Below, in pieces: positions 14,696-22,844 of a stretch of DNA of 64,000 nt; position 1 is the stretch's first letter; each line of letters opens with the position of its first letter. Under the pieces are notes generated by a model. The model saw nothing but the letters and a program-made list of their open reading frames with translations. It made no database searches and had not been told where the DNA came from. Position numbers and translations under genes: made by a program. This DNA is from Schinkia azotoformans LMG 9581 (GTDB taxonomy: Bacteria; Bacillota; Bacilli; Bacillales; Bacillaceae_J), in assembly GCF_000307855.1 (NCBI RefSeq), contig NZ_AJLR01000044.1, positions 62,001 to 126,000 of the forward strand, read 5' to 3'.

Positions 14696-15478
14696 TTATT
14701 TATTACCGTCATATTTATCTGTTCGGCGAATGGCATCTTCTGCGGTTTCAACCTGCATTTGATTACCTGGCACCATCATGTAGCTATCCGGACCCTCCAG
14801 CTTTCTTTCAATAAACCGGAGAATTCTAGTAACTGTAAATGTCATGATAAAGTATAGAATACACGCCACAAAGAATGACTCAAAATAGCGGAAGTTGTTT
14901 CCCGCAATCGATTTTGTTGCGAAGAATAATTCTGATACTGAAATAACGTTCAATACTGAAGTATCTTTAATGTTGATAACAAACTCATTACCTGTTGCCG
15001 GTAGGATGTTGCGAATAACCTGTGGTAAAACAACATGTAACATGGTTTGTATATGGTTCATACCAATCGCTTGAGCAGCCTCAAATTGACCTTTATCAAT
15101 TGATACAATACCACCGCGGACGATTTCAGACATATAGGCACCCGTGTTGATAGATACGATGAAAATAGCAGCGGCTACCCGGTCCATATCTACTCCTAAA
15201 GCCAAAGCTGAACCGTAGTATATAACCATTGCTTGTACGATCATTGGTGTTCCTCTGAAAAATTCGATATAAATAGAAAGAATGGCATTAATAATTTTTA
15301 ATAATATTTTCTTAGAACCACGGTCCGGATTTGGGATTGTCCGGATCACACCTACTAATAAACCTATGATAGAGCCTACAATTGTACCAATAATCGAAAT
15401 GTATAGCGTTATTCCAGCCCCGCGAATAAACATGGGCCAGTTTTCTGTTATTATTTTTATTACCCATTCAAAGGTCAT
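14696..15478 (-). CDS. Amino acid ABC transporter permease (lysine)
   Basis: The 260-residue permease of the His/Glu/Gln/Arg/opine family has about five membrane helices. The EAA loop is GGIVSIDKGQFEAAQAIGMNHIQ at about 120-142, which contacts the ATPase. A positively charged tail follows. It is separated from the binding-protein gene by 120 bp holding a large hairpin, so its expression is probably lower than that of the binding protein. Confidence 0.93.
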   Translation of the reverse strand: MTFEWVIKIITENWPMFIRGAGITLYISIIGTIVGSIIGLLVGVIRTIPNPDRGSKKILLKIINAILSIYIEFFRGTPMIVQAMVIYYGSALALGVDMDRVAAAIFIVSINTGAYMSEIVRGGIVSIDKGQFEAAQAIGMNHIQTMLHVVLPQVIRNILPATGNEFVINIKDTSVLNVISVSELFFATKSIAGNNFRYFESFFVACILYFIMTFTVTRILRFIERKLEGPDSYMMVPGNQMQVETAEDAIRRTDKYDGNK

Positions 15479-15502
15479 ATTTCCCCTCCTATTTTAGTCA
15501 AA

Positions 15503-15596
15503 ACAAAAGGCTGTCTCAAGCACCCCGTACAATTGTACAGATCACCCAGCACCACTAGTTGTAGCTGGACAATTTTGAGACAACCTCTTTCCTTTT
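15503..15596 (-). terminator. Large intercistronic hairpin (partial terminator)
   Basis: On the minus strand AGAGGTTGTCTCAA pairs with TTGAGACAGCCTTTTG, closing a long structured loop that contains further short palindromes (GTACAATTGTAC and CAGC/GCTG). CCTTTTGTTTTG follows the stem. It lies between the binding-protein and permease genes and may protect or partly terminate the message. Confidence 0.7.
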
Positions 15597-15598
15597 CC

Positions 15599-16462
15599 TT
15601 ACTGTGCTGCAGGTTGATTTTTAATAGCAGCATCCATAATACTAGTACGTTCTTCTTCTGAGATACCTGCTAAGATTTCATTAATTTTTGGAGTTAATTC
15701 ACTGCCTTTTGCTAAACCTACTGCGATTGCTGTGTCATCATCTGATGTATCAAATCCTTCTGTAAATTCTACGAAGGCAAATTTTTCGTTGGCAGATGAA
15801 GCACTAACAGCCTCCGGACGTTCTGAAACGTAACCATCGATAATTCCTGATTCAAGAGCAACCCTCATCGCCGGGAAATTATCCATTGCAGGCTGTTTTT
15901 TAACACCGTCAATTTGATCAATAACTGAATAGTGGAATGTATTTAATTGTGCTGTTACTTTAGCACCATTAAAGTCCTGGATTGAAGTAGCGCTTTCATA
16001 CTTCCCACCTTTTTTAACGACCATTACTAAATCTGATTTATAGTAGTTATCTGAGAAGTCGATTGTCTCTTTACGTTTGGCTGTTGGTGACATACCCGCA
16101 ATAATGGCATCGATTTTTCCTGATGTTAAAGCAGGCACAAGTCCATCCCATTCAGTTTTAACAATCACTAATTTTTTCCCTAAACCTTCAGCTAGTTTCT
16201 TTGCAATTTCCACATCATACCCGCCTGCAAACTCTGCAGCACCATCTATCGGAACAGCACCATTAGAATTATCCATTTGAGTCCAGTTAAACGGCGCATA
16301 CCCTGCTTCAAGTCCTACTTTAAAAGTCCCGCCATTTGTAGCTGCTGAATCTGGAGCTCCCGTATTTTCATTCTCAGCTGCTTTATTACCTGTCCCACAG
16401 CCAGCCAAAAGAAGCATTACTGAAAGTGAAATGGCAAATAATAATGATAAACTTTTTCTCAT
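15599..16462 (-). CDS. Amino acid ABC transporter substrate-binding lipoprotein (lysine)
   Basis: The 287-residue protein is the first gene of the L-box operon. The signal peptide ends in the lipobox LLLAGC (Cys about 22), followed by the SBP_bac_3 fold with GTFKVGLEAGYAPFNW, the DGLVPALTSGKIDAIIAGMSPT hinge segment and SALPAMRVALESGIIDGYVSERP-type repeats. I take the ATG at 16462, which has AGGAGGGG seven bases upstream; the frame is open for another 56 codons, but that extension would run through the riboswitch terminator. Lysine specificity follows from the L-box and is not directly visible in the binding residues. Confidence 0.92.
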   Translation of the reverse strand: MRKSLSLLFAISLSVMLLLAGCGTGNKAAENENTGAPDSAATNGGTFKVGLEAGYAPFNWTQMDNSNGAVPIDGAAEFAGGYDVEIAKKLAEGLGKKLVIVKTEWDGLVPALTSGKIDAIIAGMSPTAKRKETIDFSDNYYKSDLVMVVKKGGKYESATSIQDFNGAKVTAQLNTFHYSVIDQIDGVKKQPAMDNFPAMRVALESGIIDGYVSERPEAVSASSANEKFAFVEFTEGFDTSDDDTAIAVGLAKGSELTPKINEILAGISEEERTSIMDAAIKNQPAAQ

Positions 16463-16544
16463 ACTTTTCCCCTCCTGTAAAATACTTGTATTTACCCTTT
16501 TTAAGTATACTAAATTATTACTACTAATTGGAAACTTTAAAGCA

Positions 16545-16578
16545 TAAAAATAATAAAGACCTGAGATAAACTCAGGTC
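16545..16578 (-). terminator. Terminator of the lysine riboswitch
   Basis: On the minus strand GACCTGAG-TTTAT-CTCAGGTC is a perfect 8-bp stem followed by TTTATTATTTTTATG. It lies between the L-box aptamer and the binding-protein start and is its expression platform. Confidence 0.9.
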
Positions 16579-16623
16579 GTAGTAAGCAGATTACCCAAAT
16601 TCCTCTCTGTTTCCCAATGAGAT

Positions 16624-16796
16624 AGCACACCTCAATAAACCGGGACGTTTATTGAGACAGTCCTGCAGATATTAACTGCAGACCCAACAAGTAATAAATG
16701 AGGTTCATTACAAGTTTCGGCGACATTTCCTTCTCTGTAGTTTCATGGCTCCTCGGGCTCCTCTATAGACTGTTAAATATCGCACCTCTACCCCAC
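16624..16796 (-). ncRNA. Lysine riboswitch (L-box)
   Basis: On the minus strand the conserved L-box elements occur in order: AGAGGTGCGATA, TTAACAGTCTATAGAGGAGCC, GAGGAGCCATGAAACTACAG, AGAAGGAAATGTCGCCGAA, the TTGGGTCTGCAG stem with GGACTGTC, a perfect CTCAATAAAC/GTTTATTGAG helix and a closing strand GTGTGCTATCTC. Together they form the five-helix lysine aptamer, which ends transcription when lysine is plentiful. Boundaries are approximate. It controls the three-gene ABC transporter at 13940-16462, identifying lysine as the transported substrate. Confidence 0.93.
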
Positions 16797-16898
16797 TGTT
16801 TGAAAAGTGAGGTCATTATTTAATTGTTTTATACTATATTTATATATTATTCTTTCAAAATTGTCAACTTTCAATCATTTAGCTGTTTTTCCCAAAAA

Positions 16899-16932
16899 TA
16901 AAACCGGCACCCAATTTTAGTGCCAGTTTTAT
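16899..16932 (-). terminator. Intrinsic terminator after the SDF carrier
   Basis: On the minus strand AAAACTGGCAC and TGCCGGTTTT pair around TAAAATTGGG, and ATTTTTGGG follows. Confidence 0.75.
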
Positions 16933-16940
16933 CTTAATTA

Positions 16941-18221
16941 TTAAGCTGCATTTTTAATGGAAGCATAGTATTGTTCTTTCTTCGTATTGTCGAAACGACC
17001 TTCCCATTTTGACATAACGATTGCAGCAAGAGAGTTACCACAAACGTTTACAACTGTACGTGCCATATCAAGAAGTCTGTCAACCCCAGCAATAAAAGCA
17101 AGTCCTTCTAATGGAATTCCTACTGTTCCTAGAGTTGCTAAAAGTACTACGAATGATACGCCCGGTACACCTGCAATACCTTTAGATGTAACCATTAATA
17201 CTAATATTAATGTAATTTGTTCACTAATGCTAAGATTGATACCGTACATTTGCGCGATAAAAATAGCGGCAAGCGCTTGATATAATGTTGAACCATCAAG
17301 GTTAAAGGAATATCCAGTTGGGACAACAAAAGAAACAATATCTTTTGGACAACCGAACTTTTCCATTTTTTCTATTATTTTTGGTAACACTGTTTCAGAA
17401 CTTGATGTGGAATATGCCAAAATTAGCTCTTCTTTTAACACTGTGAAAACATGGAATATATTAATACCAACTATTTTAGCTATACCGCCTAGCACCACTA
17501 AAATAAAGAATGCCATTGTTACATAAACAAGGATCATCAATTTTCCAAGTGGAACTAAAGATGCTAAACCAAATTTAGAAACTGTAACACCGATTAAACC
17601 GAATACACCAAATGGAGCAAACTTCATAACAAAGTTTGTTACCCAGAACATGGCATCTGCTACACCCTCGAAGAATGCAAGCACTGGTTTTCCTTTTTCA
17701 CCAATTGCTGCTACCCCTAATCCGAATACTACTGAGAAAAAGATAATAGCTAGCATATTGCCATTTGCCATTGCTGATATAACGTTTGTTGGAACTATGC
17801 CTACTACAATGTCTAATATACCATGACCTTGACCTGAAACTTGTTCAGTTGTTTCAACATAGCTACCTATATCTGTTTTTGTAAGTTCAGACATATCGAT
17901 GCCTGCACCAGGTTGGAAAATATTCGCAGACAATAACCCAACTAGAATTGCAATTGTTGTAACAATTTCAAAGTAAATTAGTGTTTTACCACCAAGTTTA
18001 CCCAACTGTTTAAGGTCGCCAGTTCCTGCTACCCCAATAACTAGTGTAGAAACGATAATTGGAACTACGATCATTTTAATCATATTAAGGAAGATAGTTC
18101 CTAGTGGCTTTAAGTAAGTATCAATCGCTGGGTTTCCATAAAAGATTGCACCTACGACAATACCTAGAATTAAACCTACCAAAATTTGATAAGCAAGAGG
18201 AAATTTAAATTTTTTCTTCAT
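16941..18221 (-). CDS. Dicarboxylate/amino acid:cation symporter (GltP/GltT/DctP type)
   Basis: The 426-residue SDF-family carrier imports glutamate/aspartate or C4-dicarboxylates with protons or sodium. It has about eight transmembrane helices, the serine-rich hairpin AYSTSSSETVLPKI at about 272-285, the unwound helix motif VVPTGYSFNLDGSTLYQ (family NxD/N region) and the SKGIAGVPGVSFVVL helical hairpin 2. An aspartate/asparagine pair in RLLDMARTVVNVCGNSLAA at about 385-403 binds cation and substrate in the family. It follows a GlnK/GlnL-like two-component pair by 134 bp, with a direct repeat in the gap, so it is probably the regulated transporter. Glutamate or glutamine-related substrate is inferred. 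Confidence 0.92.
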   Translation of the reverse strand: MKKKFKFPLAYQILVGLILGIVVGAIFYGNPAIDTYLKPLGTIFLNMIKMIVVPIIVSTLVIGVAGTGDLKQLGKLGGKTLIYFEIVTTIAILVGLLSANIFQPGAGIDMSELTKTDIGSYVETTEQVSGQGHGILDIVVGIVPTNVISAMANGNMLAIIFFSVVFGLGVAAIGEKGKPVLAFFEGVADAMFWVTNFVMKFAPFGVFGLIGVTVSKFGLASLVPLGKLMILVYVTMAFFILVVLGGIAKIVGINIFHVFTVLKEELILAYSTSSSETVLPKIIEKMEKFGCPKDIVSFVVPTGYSFNLDGSTLYQALAAIFIAQMYGINLSISEQITLILVLMVTSKGIAGVPGVSFVVLLATLGTVGIPLEGLAFIAGVDRLLDMARTVVNVCGNSLAAIVMSKWEGRFDNTKKEQYYASIKNAA

Positions 18222-18305
18222 TAATAGTCACCCCTTTTTTCGTATAGAAAACGCTTACTACATAAATGAGTTCGCTTACATACTCAGTTTAAGGGTAACC
18301 TATTA

Positions 18306-18323
18306 AATCCGACTTAATCCGAC
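18306..18323 (-). promoter_or_regulatory. GTCGGATT direct repeat, possible GlnL-type operator
   Basis: On the minus strand GTCGGATT occurs twice with a 10-bp period (GTCGGATTAAGTCGGATT), about 85 bp upstream of the SDF carrier start. Direct repeats one helical turn apart suit a response regulator dimer. The sequence differs from the GlnL site known in B. subtilis, so the link to the neighbouring regulator is inference. Confidence 0.4.
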
Positions 18324-18355
18324 ATAATGAATTAAAAAAATTTCCTTTTTAATTT

Positions 18356-19303
18356 TTAACTATGACTGAATTTTTTCATAGTTTCCACATATAATACCTG
18401 AAGAAATTTACGAATATTAATTTTGTATTTCGCCTGATCATTCCTGCCTTCCTCAATCATGATCATATGGTTTCTTACTTCTTGAAAATCAAAATAACGG
18501 GGTGCATAATATTCAAACTCAGGATTAGTATAATCAATAGCTCCTAATGAAGCTAAATTATTGATCGCGGCTTGAATTGTTCTCCGTATGCGCTGTTCAA
18601 TTGCTTTACTTTCTTTAGCTATGTCCACATTAGCAGATTCACCTTTCATCGCAATTGCTTCATATAAATCCTTCAATGGTGGTAATTGGGCAGTTTTATC
18701 AGTTTGGTTCATCAAAAATTCAATAATGGCAACAATATCATCACTGCCGGCTTCACCAATAACTCCCATATCATTTAAAATGGATAAAACCGTTTCCTTT
18801 ACTGTAACCTTTCTTTTAATTGTGCCAAGCCCAATTTTTGTGAGGGATTCTTGGATCGCTTGAAGGGAATCTTTAAGTTTATACTGCTCAGCCGTTCTTT
18901 TTAATATACTTTGGACCTCTACACGATTAATCGGTTTATTTATAAAAAACTCGACCCCTTTTTCATATGCTTCTGCCACCATGTCTTTATTGACAACCTG
19001 GGAGATCATAATAAATAGTCCTTTAAATCCTTCTTTTTTCAGGTATTCAATTGTTTCAATTCCGTCTAACTCCGGCATTAGAAAGTCAATCAAAACTACG
19101 TCGGGATGCATCGTAATAATGGATTTAAGACCTTTCGACCCACTTTCAGCCTCTCCAATTACAACCCCAAGATCCCCTTCTGTAATAATATTCTTCAACA
19201 TCATTCTACTAGCTCTATCATCATCTACAATGAAATACCGCAGTTTTAAACACTCACTTTCGCAAAATAATTGTTGGGATTTTAATTTTAAAAATAGTTC
19301 CAT
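18356..19303 (-). CDS. glnL: Response regulator, GlnL (YcbB)-like
   Basis: The protein has a receiver domain (YFIVDDDRASRMML, phospho-acceptor Asp in DVVLIDFLMPELDG, Lys in FFINKPINRVEV) followed by a YcbB-type C-terminal DNA-binding region ending KFLQVLYVETMKKF, matching GlnL of Bacillus, which activates glutamine-use genes. The start is uncertain. The only canonical in-frame start is the ATG at 19303, which overlaps the kinase gene by 50 bp and lacks a ribosome binding site. A CTG at 19243 would begin exactly at MRYFIVDDD, has AAAGTGAG nearby and lies 10 bp past the kinase stop, so it is more likely by homology. The stimulus is probably glutamine, by family analogy. Confidence 0.85.
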   Translation of the reverse strand: MELFLKLKSQQLFCESECLKLRYFIVDDDRASRMMLKNIITEGDLGVVIGEAESGSKGLKSIITMHPDVVLIDFLMPELDGIETIEYLKKEGFKGLFIMISQVVNKDMVAEAYEKGVEFFINKPINRVEVQSILKRTAEQYKLKDSLQAIQESLTKIGLGTIKRKVTVKETVLSILNDMGVIGEAGSDDIVAIIEFLMNQTDKTAQLPPLKDLYEAIAMKGESANVDIAKESKAIEQRIRRTIQAAINNLASLGAIDYTNPEFEYYAPRYFDFQEVRNHMIMIEEGRNDQAKYKINIRKFLQVLYVETMKKFSHS

Positions 19304-20528
19304 TTTCTGAAGTATCTACTTCAACTTGACCTTGAAGAGTATGAACAATCTCTTGTACATGGGAAAGTCCAATTCCTGTGGCAGCAACACCATGATCATT
19401 GAATTTTGTTGTATAGCCTGGTTCAAAAATAATCGGGAGATCTGCTTTTGGAATACCAGGTCCAGAATCTACAATAACAAAAAACGTATTTTCCTGCTCC
19501 TCAAATATATTTATATTTATTTCGCCTATTTCCTCAATTGCTTCAACAGCATTGGCCGTAATATTATTTAATAAAGCAAGCAGGGGAATTAGTTGAACGG
19601 TTTGATAATCAATTGAGATATTTCCTATTAAAATTATTTTCTTTTGTAAAAGCTCACTATATTTTTCATTGGCACTTATAACAAGATCCATGACATCAGA
19701 TAGTGAGACAGTATTATCCATTTTCTGTTCTCCTATTTTTGTAAGTCCAGCTAATATTCGCTGGGAATCTTTTTTTACCTCATGAATTTCTTGTGCGATA
19801 TGTAATGCTTGTGCACTTAATTGATTAAAATTTTCTTGCTTTAGCTTACGATAAAGATCATGACTCTCAGCTGTTATTTTTTCAATATGGTTCATTGATT
19901 TTTTTAAGTATAAGGTTTCACCATATAATTCTGAGCCGACCTTTAACAGCTCCTCTACTCTTTTTTTCTGTTCGGAAACGGTGATGGACCCATATAATCC
20001 TACTACAAAGTAGCTCCTCATTATTGCAACGCCACCTAATAGTGCAAAATCCTTTAACCCTATACCCGGTTGATCCAATAATAAATGCCTTACGAAATGT
20101 TCAGACCCGTTTGCAATAACCTCAAATACTGACGCCCATGCACCTAATATCAAAGGAAATGTTTTATACTTTTCGATTTTAATTATATGCAAACCGAGGG
20201 CATAGATAAAATAGTATAAAAAGGCCGCAACATGCTTTAAAAAGCTTTTTGAAAACAAAACTTCATAAAGGATAAAATCCTCAATCATCCGAAAACATAC
20301 GACTGTGATCCCTGTTACCACACCAATACGGATTAGTGAAACTACAGGGGGCCTAACTAGTATGAGAAGGAAAAAGGTGATACTTCCCAACCCAAAACGA
20401 AAAGCGTCCCCTTCATAAGGGACGAATCTAAATTCACCGGCAAACGTCGTCAGTAAAGCCGCAACCAATACATATAATCCATTGGCTTGATGTTGATTGT
20501 TGCTAAAAAAATTGTTTGTAATAGCCAT
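19254..20528 (-). CDS. glnK: Sensor histidine kinase, GlnK (YcbA)-like
   Basis: The 424-residue kinase has an N-terminal membrane region of about six hydrophobic segments (residues 15-200), a coiled linker and a HATPase domain. Boxes seen are NNITANAVEAIEE (N-box), VDSGPGIPKADLPIIFEPGYTTK (G1/F) and ATGIGLSHVQEIV (G2). The dimerisation region ALHIAQEIHEVKKDSQRILAGL is of the short DHp type found in GlnK/CitA/DcuS-like sensors. AGGAGATATCA precedes the ATG. It is the first gene of the glnK-glnL pair, upstream of an SDF carrier. By family it responds to glutamine. Confidence 0.87.
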   Translation of the reverse strand: MAITNNFFSNNQHQANGLYVLVAALLTTFAGEFRFVPYEGDAFRFGLGSITFFLLILVRPPVVSLIRIGVVTGITVVCFRMIEDFILYEVLFSKSFLKHVAAFLYYFIYALGLHIIKIEKYKTFPLILGAWASVFEVIANGSEHFVRHLLLDQPGIGLKDFALLGGVAIMRSYFVVGLYGSITVSEQKKRVEELLKVGSELYGETLYLKKSMNHIEKITAESHDLYRKLKQENFNQLSAQALHIAQEIHEVKKDSQRILAGLTKIGEQKMDNTVSLSDVMDLVISANEKYSELLQKKIILIGNISIDYQTVQLIPLLALLNNITANAVEAIEEIGEININIFEEQENTFFVIVDSGPGIPKADLPIIFEPGYTTKFNDHGVAATGIGLSHVQEIVHTLQGQVEVDTSENGTIFKIKIPTIILRK

Positions 20529-20584
20529 TGATATCTCCTGTCAACGTCTTCCCTTTTCTCTTAATAATTAATATTATATACATT

Positions 20585-20839
20585 TCACTTAAAAAGGTCA
20601 GCAATGAGTCCAACGATAAATATTACAATAAATGATCCAACAAGCACCGGAATCAACGAAATCCCAAAAACCGTTGGGCCCCATGGTCCGAAAATCACCG
20701 TGCCTATCCATTCACCAATAAAGCCCGCTATTATTAGCCCTGCCCAACTTCCCGGCATACTAAAAGGGGATAATTTTTCGGCCACAGCAGCTATTATTAA
20801 AACAATAATGGCTGTGAGCAAAAATGAAAGAACACTCAT
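20585..20839 (-). CDS. GlsB/YeaQ/YmgE-like small membrane protein
   Basis: The 84-residue protein has three hydrophobic helices with glycine-rich turns (GSWAGLIIAGFIGEWIG and GPWGPTVFGISLIPVLVGS), the pattern of the transglycosylase-associated/GlsB family of stress-linked membrane proteins. GGAG-type sequence (AAAAGGAG) precedes the ATG. No enzymatic residues are present. It stands alone between the kinase and a small phage-like gene. Confidence 0.7.
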   Translation of the reverse strand: MSVLSFLLTAIIVLIIAAVAEKLSPFSMPGSWAGLIIAGFIGEWIGTVIFGPWGPTVFGISLIPVLVGSFIVIFIVGLIADLFK

Positions 20840-20904
20840 TTAAAAAACTCCTTTTTACTATCATATGCAAGTCCTTTATTTTTGTGTTCAAGGTTGCATA
20901 TGAA

Positions 20905-20956
20905 AACAAAAAAGGGGCTCCAATAATCGTCCTCGACTTATTGGATGCCCCTTTTC
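20905..20956 (-). terminator. Intrinsic terminator after the 107-aa gene
   Basis: On the minus strand AAAAGGGGCATCCAATAA pairs with TTATTGGAGCCCCTTTT with one mismatch, followed by TTG and further T-rich sequence. Confidence 0.8.
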
Positions 20957-20963
20957 TTATTTA

Positions 20964-21287
20964 TTAACACAAAGTACTCCACATTCTGCTACTGTCTGCA
21001 GATGAGTTTTTTTCAATGATCGAGTATGCCGCATTAGTAATTGCTTGTGCAAGCGTTTCTCCCGTACCAGTTGCATCATTAAAGCTTACCTCAGATGTTC
21101 CGTTTGTTTTGTAAGTAAATCCGAACTTTTGTAGTTTGTCTACGATCAACATTGCATGATCAAGATTTTTTTCAGGCTGGAATTCTGAATCATGGATGAA
21201 AGTGCGGCTTTCATGATCATACCATCTATCCCATCTATTTAATTTCCAACCAAAGATTCTCCGAGCGATCGCATCAATTTTATTCAT
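20964..21287 (-). CDS. Small phage-type ABA-sandwich-like protein (BC1872 type)
   Basis: The 107-residue cytosolic protein begins MNKIDAIARRIFGWKLNRWDRWYD, the pattern of small Bacillus phage-derived proteins annotated as phage ABA sandwich domain. Later blocks FGFTYKTNGTSEVSFND and ETLAQAITNAAYSIIEKN give the strand-helix alternation. No other phage gene is nearby, so it is a stand-alone chromosomal copy. Function unknown. Recognition is from pattern memory and should be tested. Confidence 0.6.
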   Translation of the reverse strand: MNKIDAIARRIFGWKLNRWDRWYDHESRTFIHDSEFQPEKNLDHAMLIVDKLQKFGFTYKTNGTSEVSFNDATGTGETLAQAITNAAYSIIEKNSSADSSRMWSTLC

Positions 21288-21427
21288 TTCCGATTTCCCC
21301 TTTTCACAAAATTTTTAAAGTTTTATTTGAAATTTTGTTGTTATATAACAATTTGTTTTATTGATTTTAATTATATAACAGAAATAAAACAATTGCTACA
21401 CCTTATTTCATAATTTTTCGGAAAAGC

Positions 21428-21469
21428 GGGACATGTGGTCGGGGGCGGGACACAGGGTCGGGAACTCCG
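21428..21469. repeat. Double copy of the GGGACA-GGGTCGGG repeat
   Basis: GGGACATGTGGTCGGG (21428-21443) is followed by GGGACACAGGGTCGGGAACTCCG starting at 21447. It directly abuts the stop of the aldolase-like gene at 21472. The second unit is identical over at least 20 bases to the copy at 44544. Confidence 0.7.
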
Positions 21470-21471
21470 TC

Positions 21472-22488
21472 TCATTTAATATCCTCAATAAAAGCAGCTA
21501 CTGCTTCTTCCTTCGTTGCCCATGATGTTACTAAACGGATCGCAGAGTTTTCTGCGTCAACCTTTTCCCAAATATGAAAATCATATTTATTTTGAAGCTC
21601 ACTAATCACCGCATTAGGCAAAATCGGAAAAATTTGATTGGATGGTGAATCCGTTAAAAAGCTAATATGGGCTCCGGCAAGTTCCTCTTTAAGTTTGTCT
21701 GCCATCTTATTTGCATGGGAGGCTAGTTCAAAGAACAAATCGTCCCTGAATAGCTCCAGAAATTGGATTCCTACTAGTCGGCCTTTCGCTAGGATCGCTC
21801 CTCTTTGCTTCATATAAAAACGAAAATCATCTTTTAGTGAATCATGGCAAATAACTAAAGCCTCACCAAGAAGTGCACCATTCTTTGTTCCACCAATATA
21901 AAATGCATCAACTAGCCAAGGGAGGTCGCTTATTTGTACATCATTTTCTTTGGAGCAAAGAGCGGACCCCAGTCTCGCACCATCCATAAACAAAAGAAGG
22001 TTGTTCTCATCACAAAAGGCTCTTAATTGCTCAAGTTCGTTCTTTTTATAAATCGTACCTATTTCAGTAGAATTGGATATGTAAACAAGCTTCGGCTTCA
22101 CCATATGCTCATCTGTATGAGCATCAAGTACATCCCGCAAATGAGAAGGATTCAATTTTCCATCCGCTACATCGACCGTTACTATTTTGTGACCCGTAGC
22201 CTCAATCGCGCCTGTTTCATGTGTATTGATATGTCCTACACTAGCTGCTATGGCAGCCTCATGTGGTCTTAGAAATGCTGATAAAGCAGTAAGATTCGTT
22301 TGCGTTCCCCCTGTCAACAGATGGATATCTACGTCACTCCGTTCGATTTTTTTCTTAATCAGCTCTGCTGCCTCAAGGGAATATCGATCCAATCCATAAC
22401 CCTCTAACTGTTCAAGATTTGTTTCCACTAATGCTTGTAAAATTCTTGGATGCGTACCTTCACTGTAATCATTCTTAAAACTGTACAT
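21472..22488 (-). CDS. Threonine aldolase-like PLP enzyme (beta-eliminating lyase family)
   Basis: The 338-residue fold-type I PLP enzyme has an early DYSEGTHPRIL motif, a phosphate-binding loop LLTGGTQTN at about 58-66, HINTHETGAIEATGHK with the stacking histidine, the Asp in LLLFMDGARLG that binds the pyridine nitrogen and the Schiff-base lysine in YIGGTKNGALLGEALV at about 199. It probably cleaves L-threonine or L-allo-threonine to glycine and acetaldehyde in the cytosol. Length is normal for the family. The gene is alone with a repeat element at its 3' end. Other beta-hydroxy amino acids cannot be excluded. Confidence 0.85.
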   Translation of the reverse strand: MYSFKNDYSEGTHPRILQALVETNLEQLEGYGLDRYSLEAAELIKKKIERSDVDIHLLTGGTQTNLTALSAFLRPHEAAIAASVGHINTHETGAIEATGHKIVTVDVADGKLNPSHLRDVLDAHTDEHMVKPKLVYISNSTEIGTIYKKNELEQLRAFCDENNLLLFMDGARLGSALCSKENDVQISDLPWLVDAFYIGGTKNGALLGEALVICHDSLKDDFRFYMKQRGAILAKGRLVGIQFLELFRDDLFFELASHANKMADKLKEELAGAHISFLTDSPSNQIFPILPNAVISELQNKYDFHIWEKVDAENSAIRLVTSWATKEEAVAAFIEDIK

Positions 22489-22844
22489 TCGTAAGCCTCC
22501 GTTTACATTATTTTCATAAAGTTTTTTATTAATTTATCGTACCACATTTAGGTTACACAGAAAGAGTTTGTCTTAAATTTTTTATGAATGCTATGATACG
22601 ATCATTCTTCAAATCCAAAGTTTATTTCACCTATGTAGTGAACAAATTGGACACTGGAGGTGCTGCAATTGATTGCGTCGTATATTAAGTGTCCTACCAA
22701 ATTTCACAAATAAGTTAGAATTTCAGGATTTACAAAGTAAAATGGGTAGTAAAATTATTATGTTGCTAAAATTAAAGAGATTTAAAATTGCTAGAGTCTA
22801 AGTAATTTTTAAAAATAATAAAATGTCTTGAAGGAGATATAGAA
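22489..22844. other. Intergenic region upstream of the sigma-54 activator
   Basis: This 356-bp A/T-rich spacer lies between divergent genes. It contains an inverted repeat TTCAC-CTATGTA-GTGAA near 22626-22642 and no frame with a convincing ribosome binding site. I see no riboswitch and no -24/-12 element with the correct GG-N10-GC spacing. Confidence 0.4.

Noticed and set aside
16463-16630. N-terminal extension of the lysine-binding protein by 56 codons
   Set aside because: It would translate the L-box terminator and delay the signal peptide; the ATG at 16462 has AGGAGGGG.
20964-21287. Prophage remnant around the phage-type small protein
   Set aside because: No integrase, att-like repeats or other phage genes occur nearby.
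22645-22675. Possible -24/-12 promoter TTGGACACTGGAGGTGCTGC
   Set aside because: The GG to GC spacing is not ten bases in any register.
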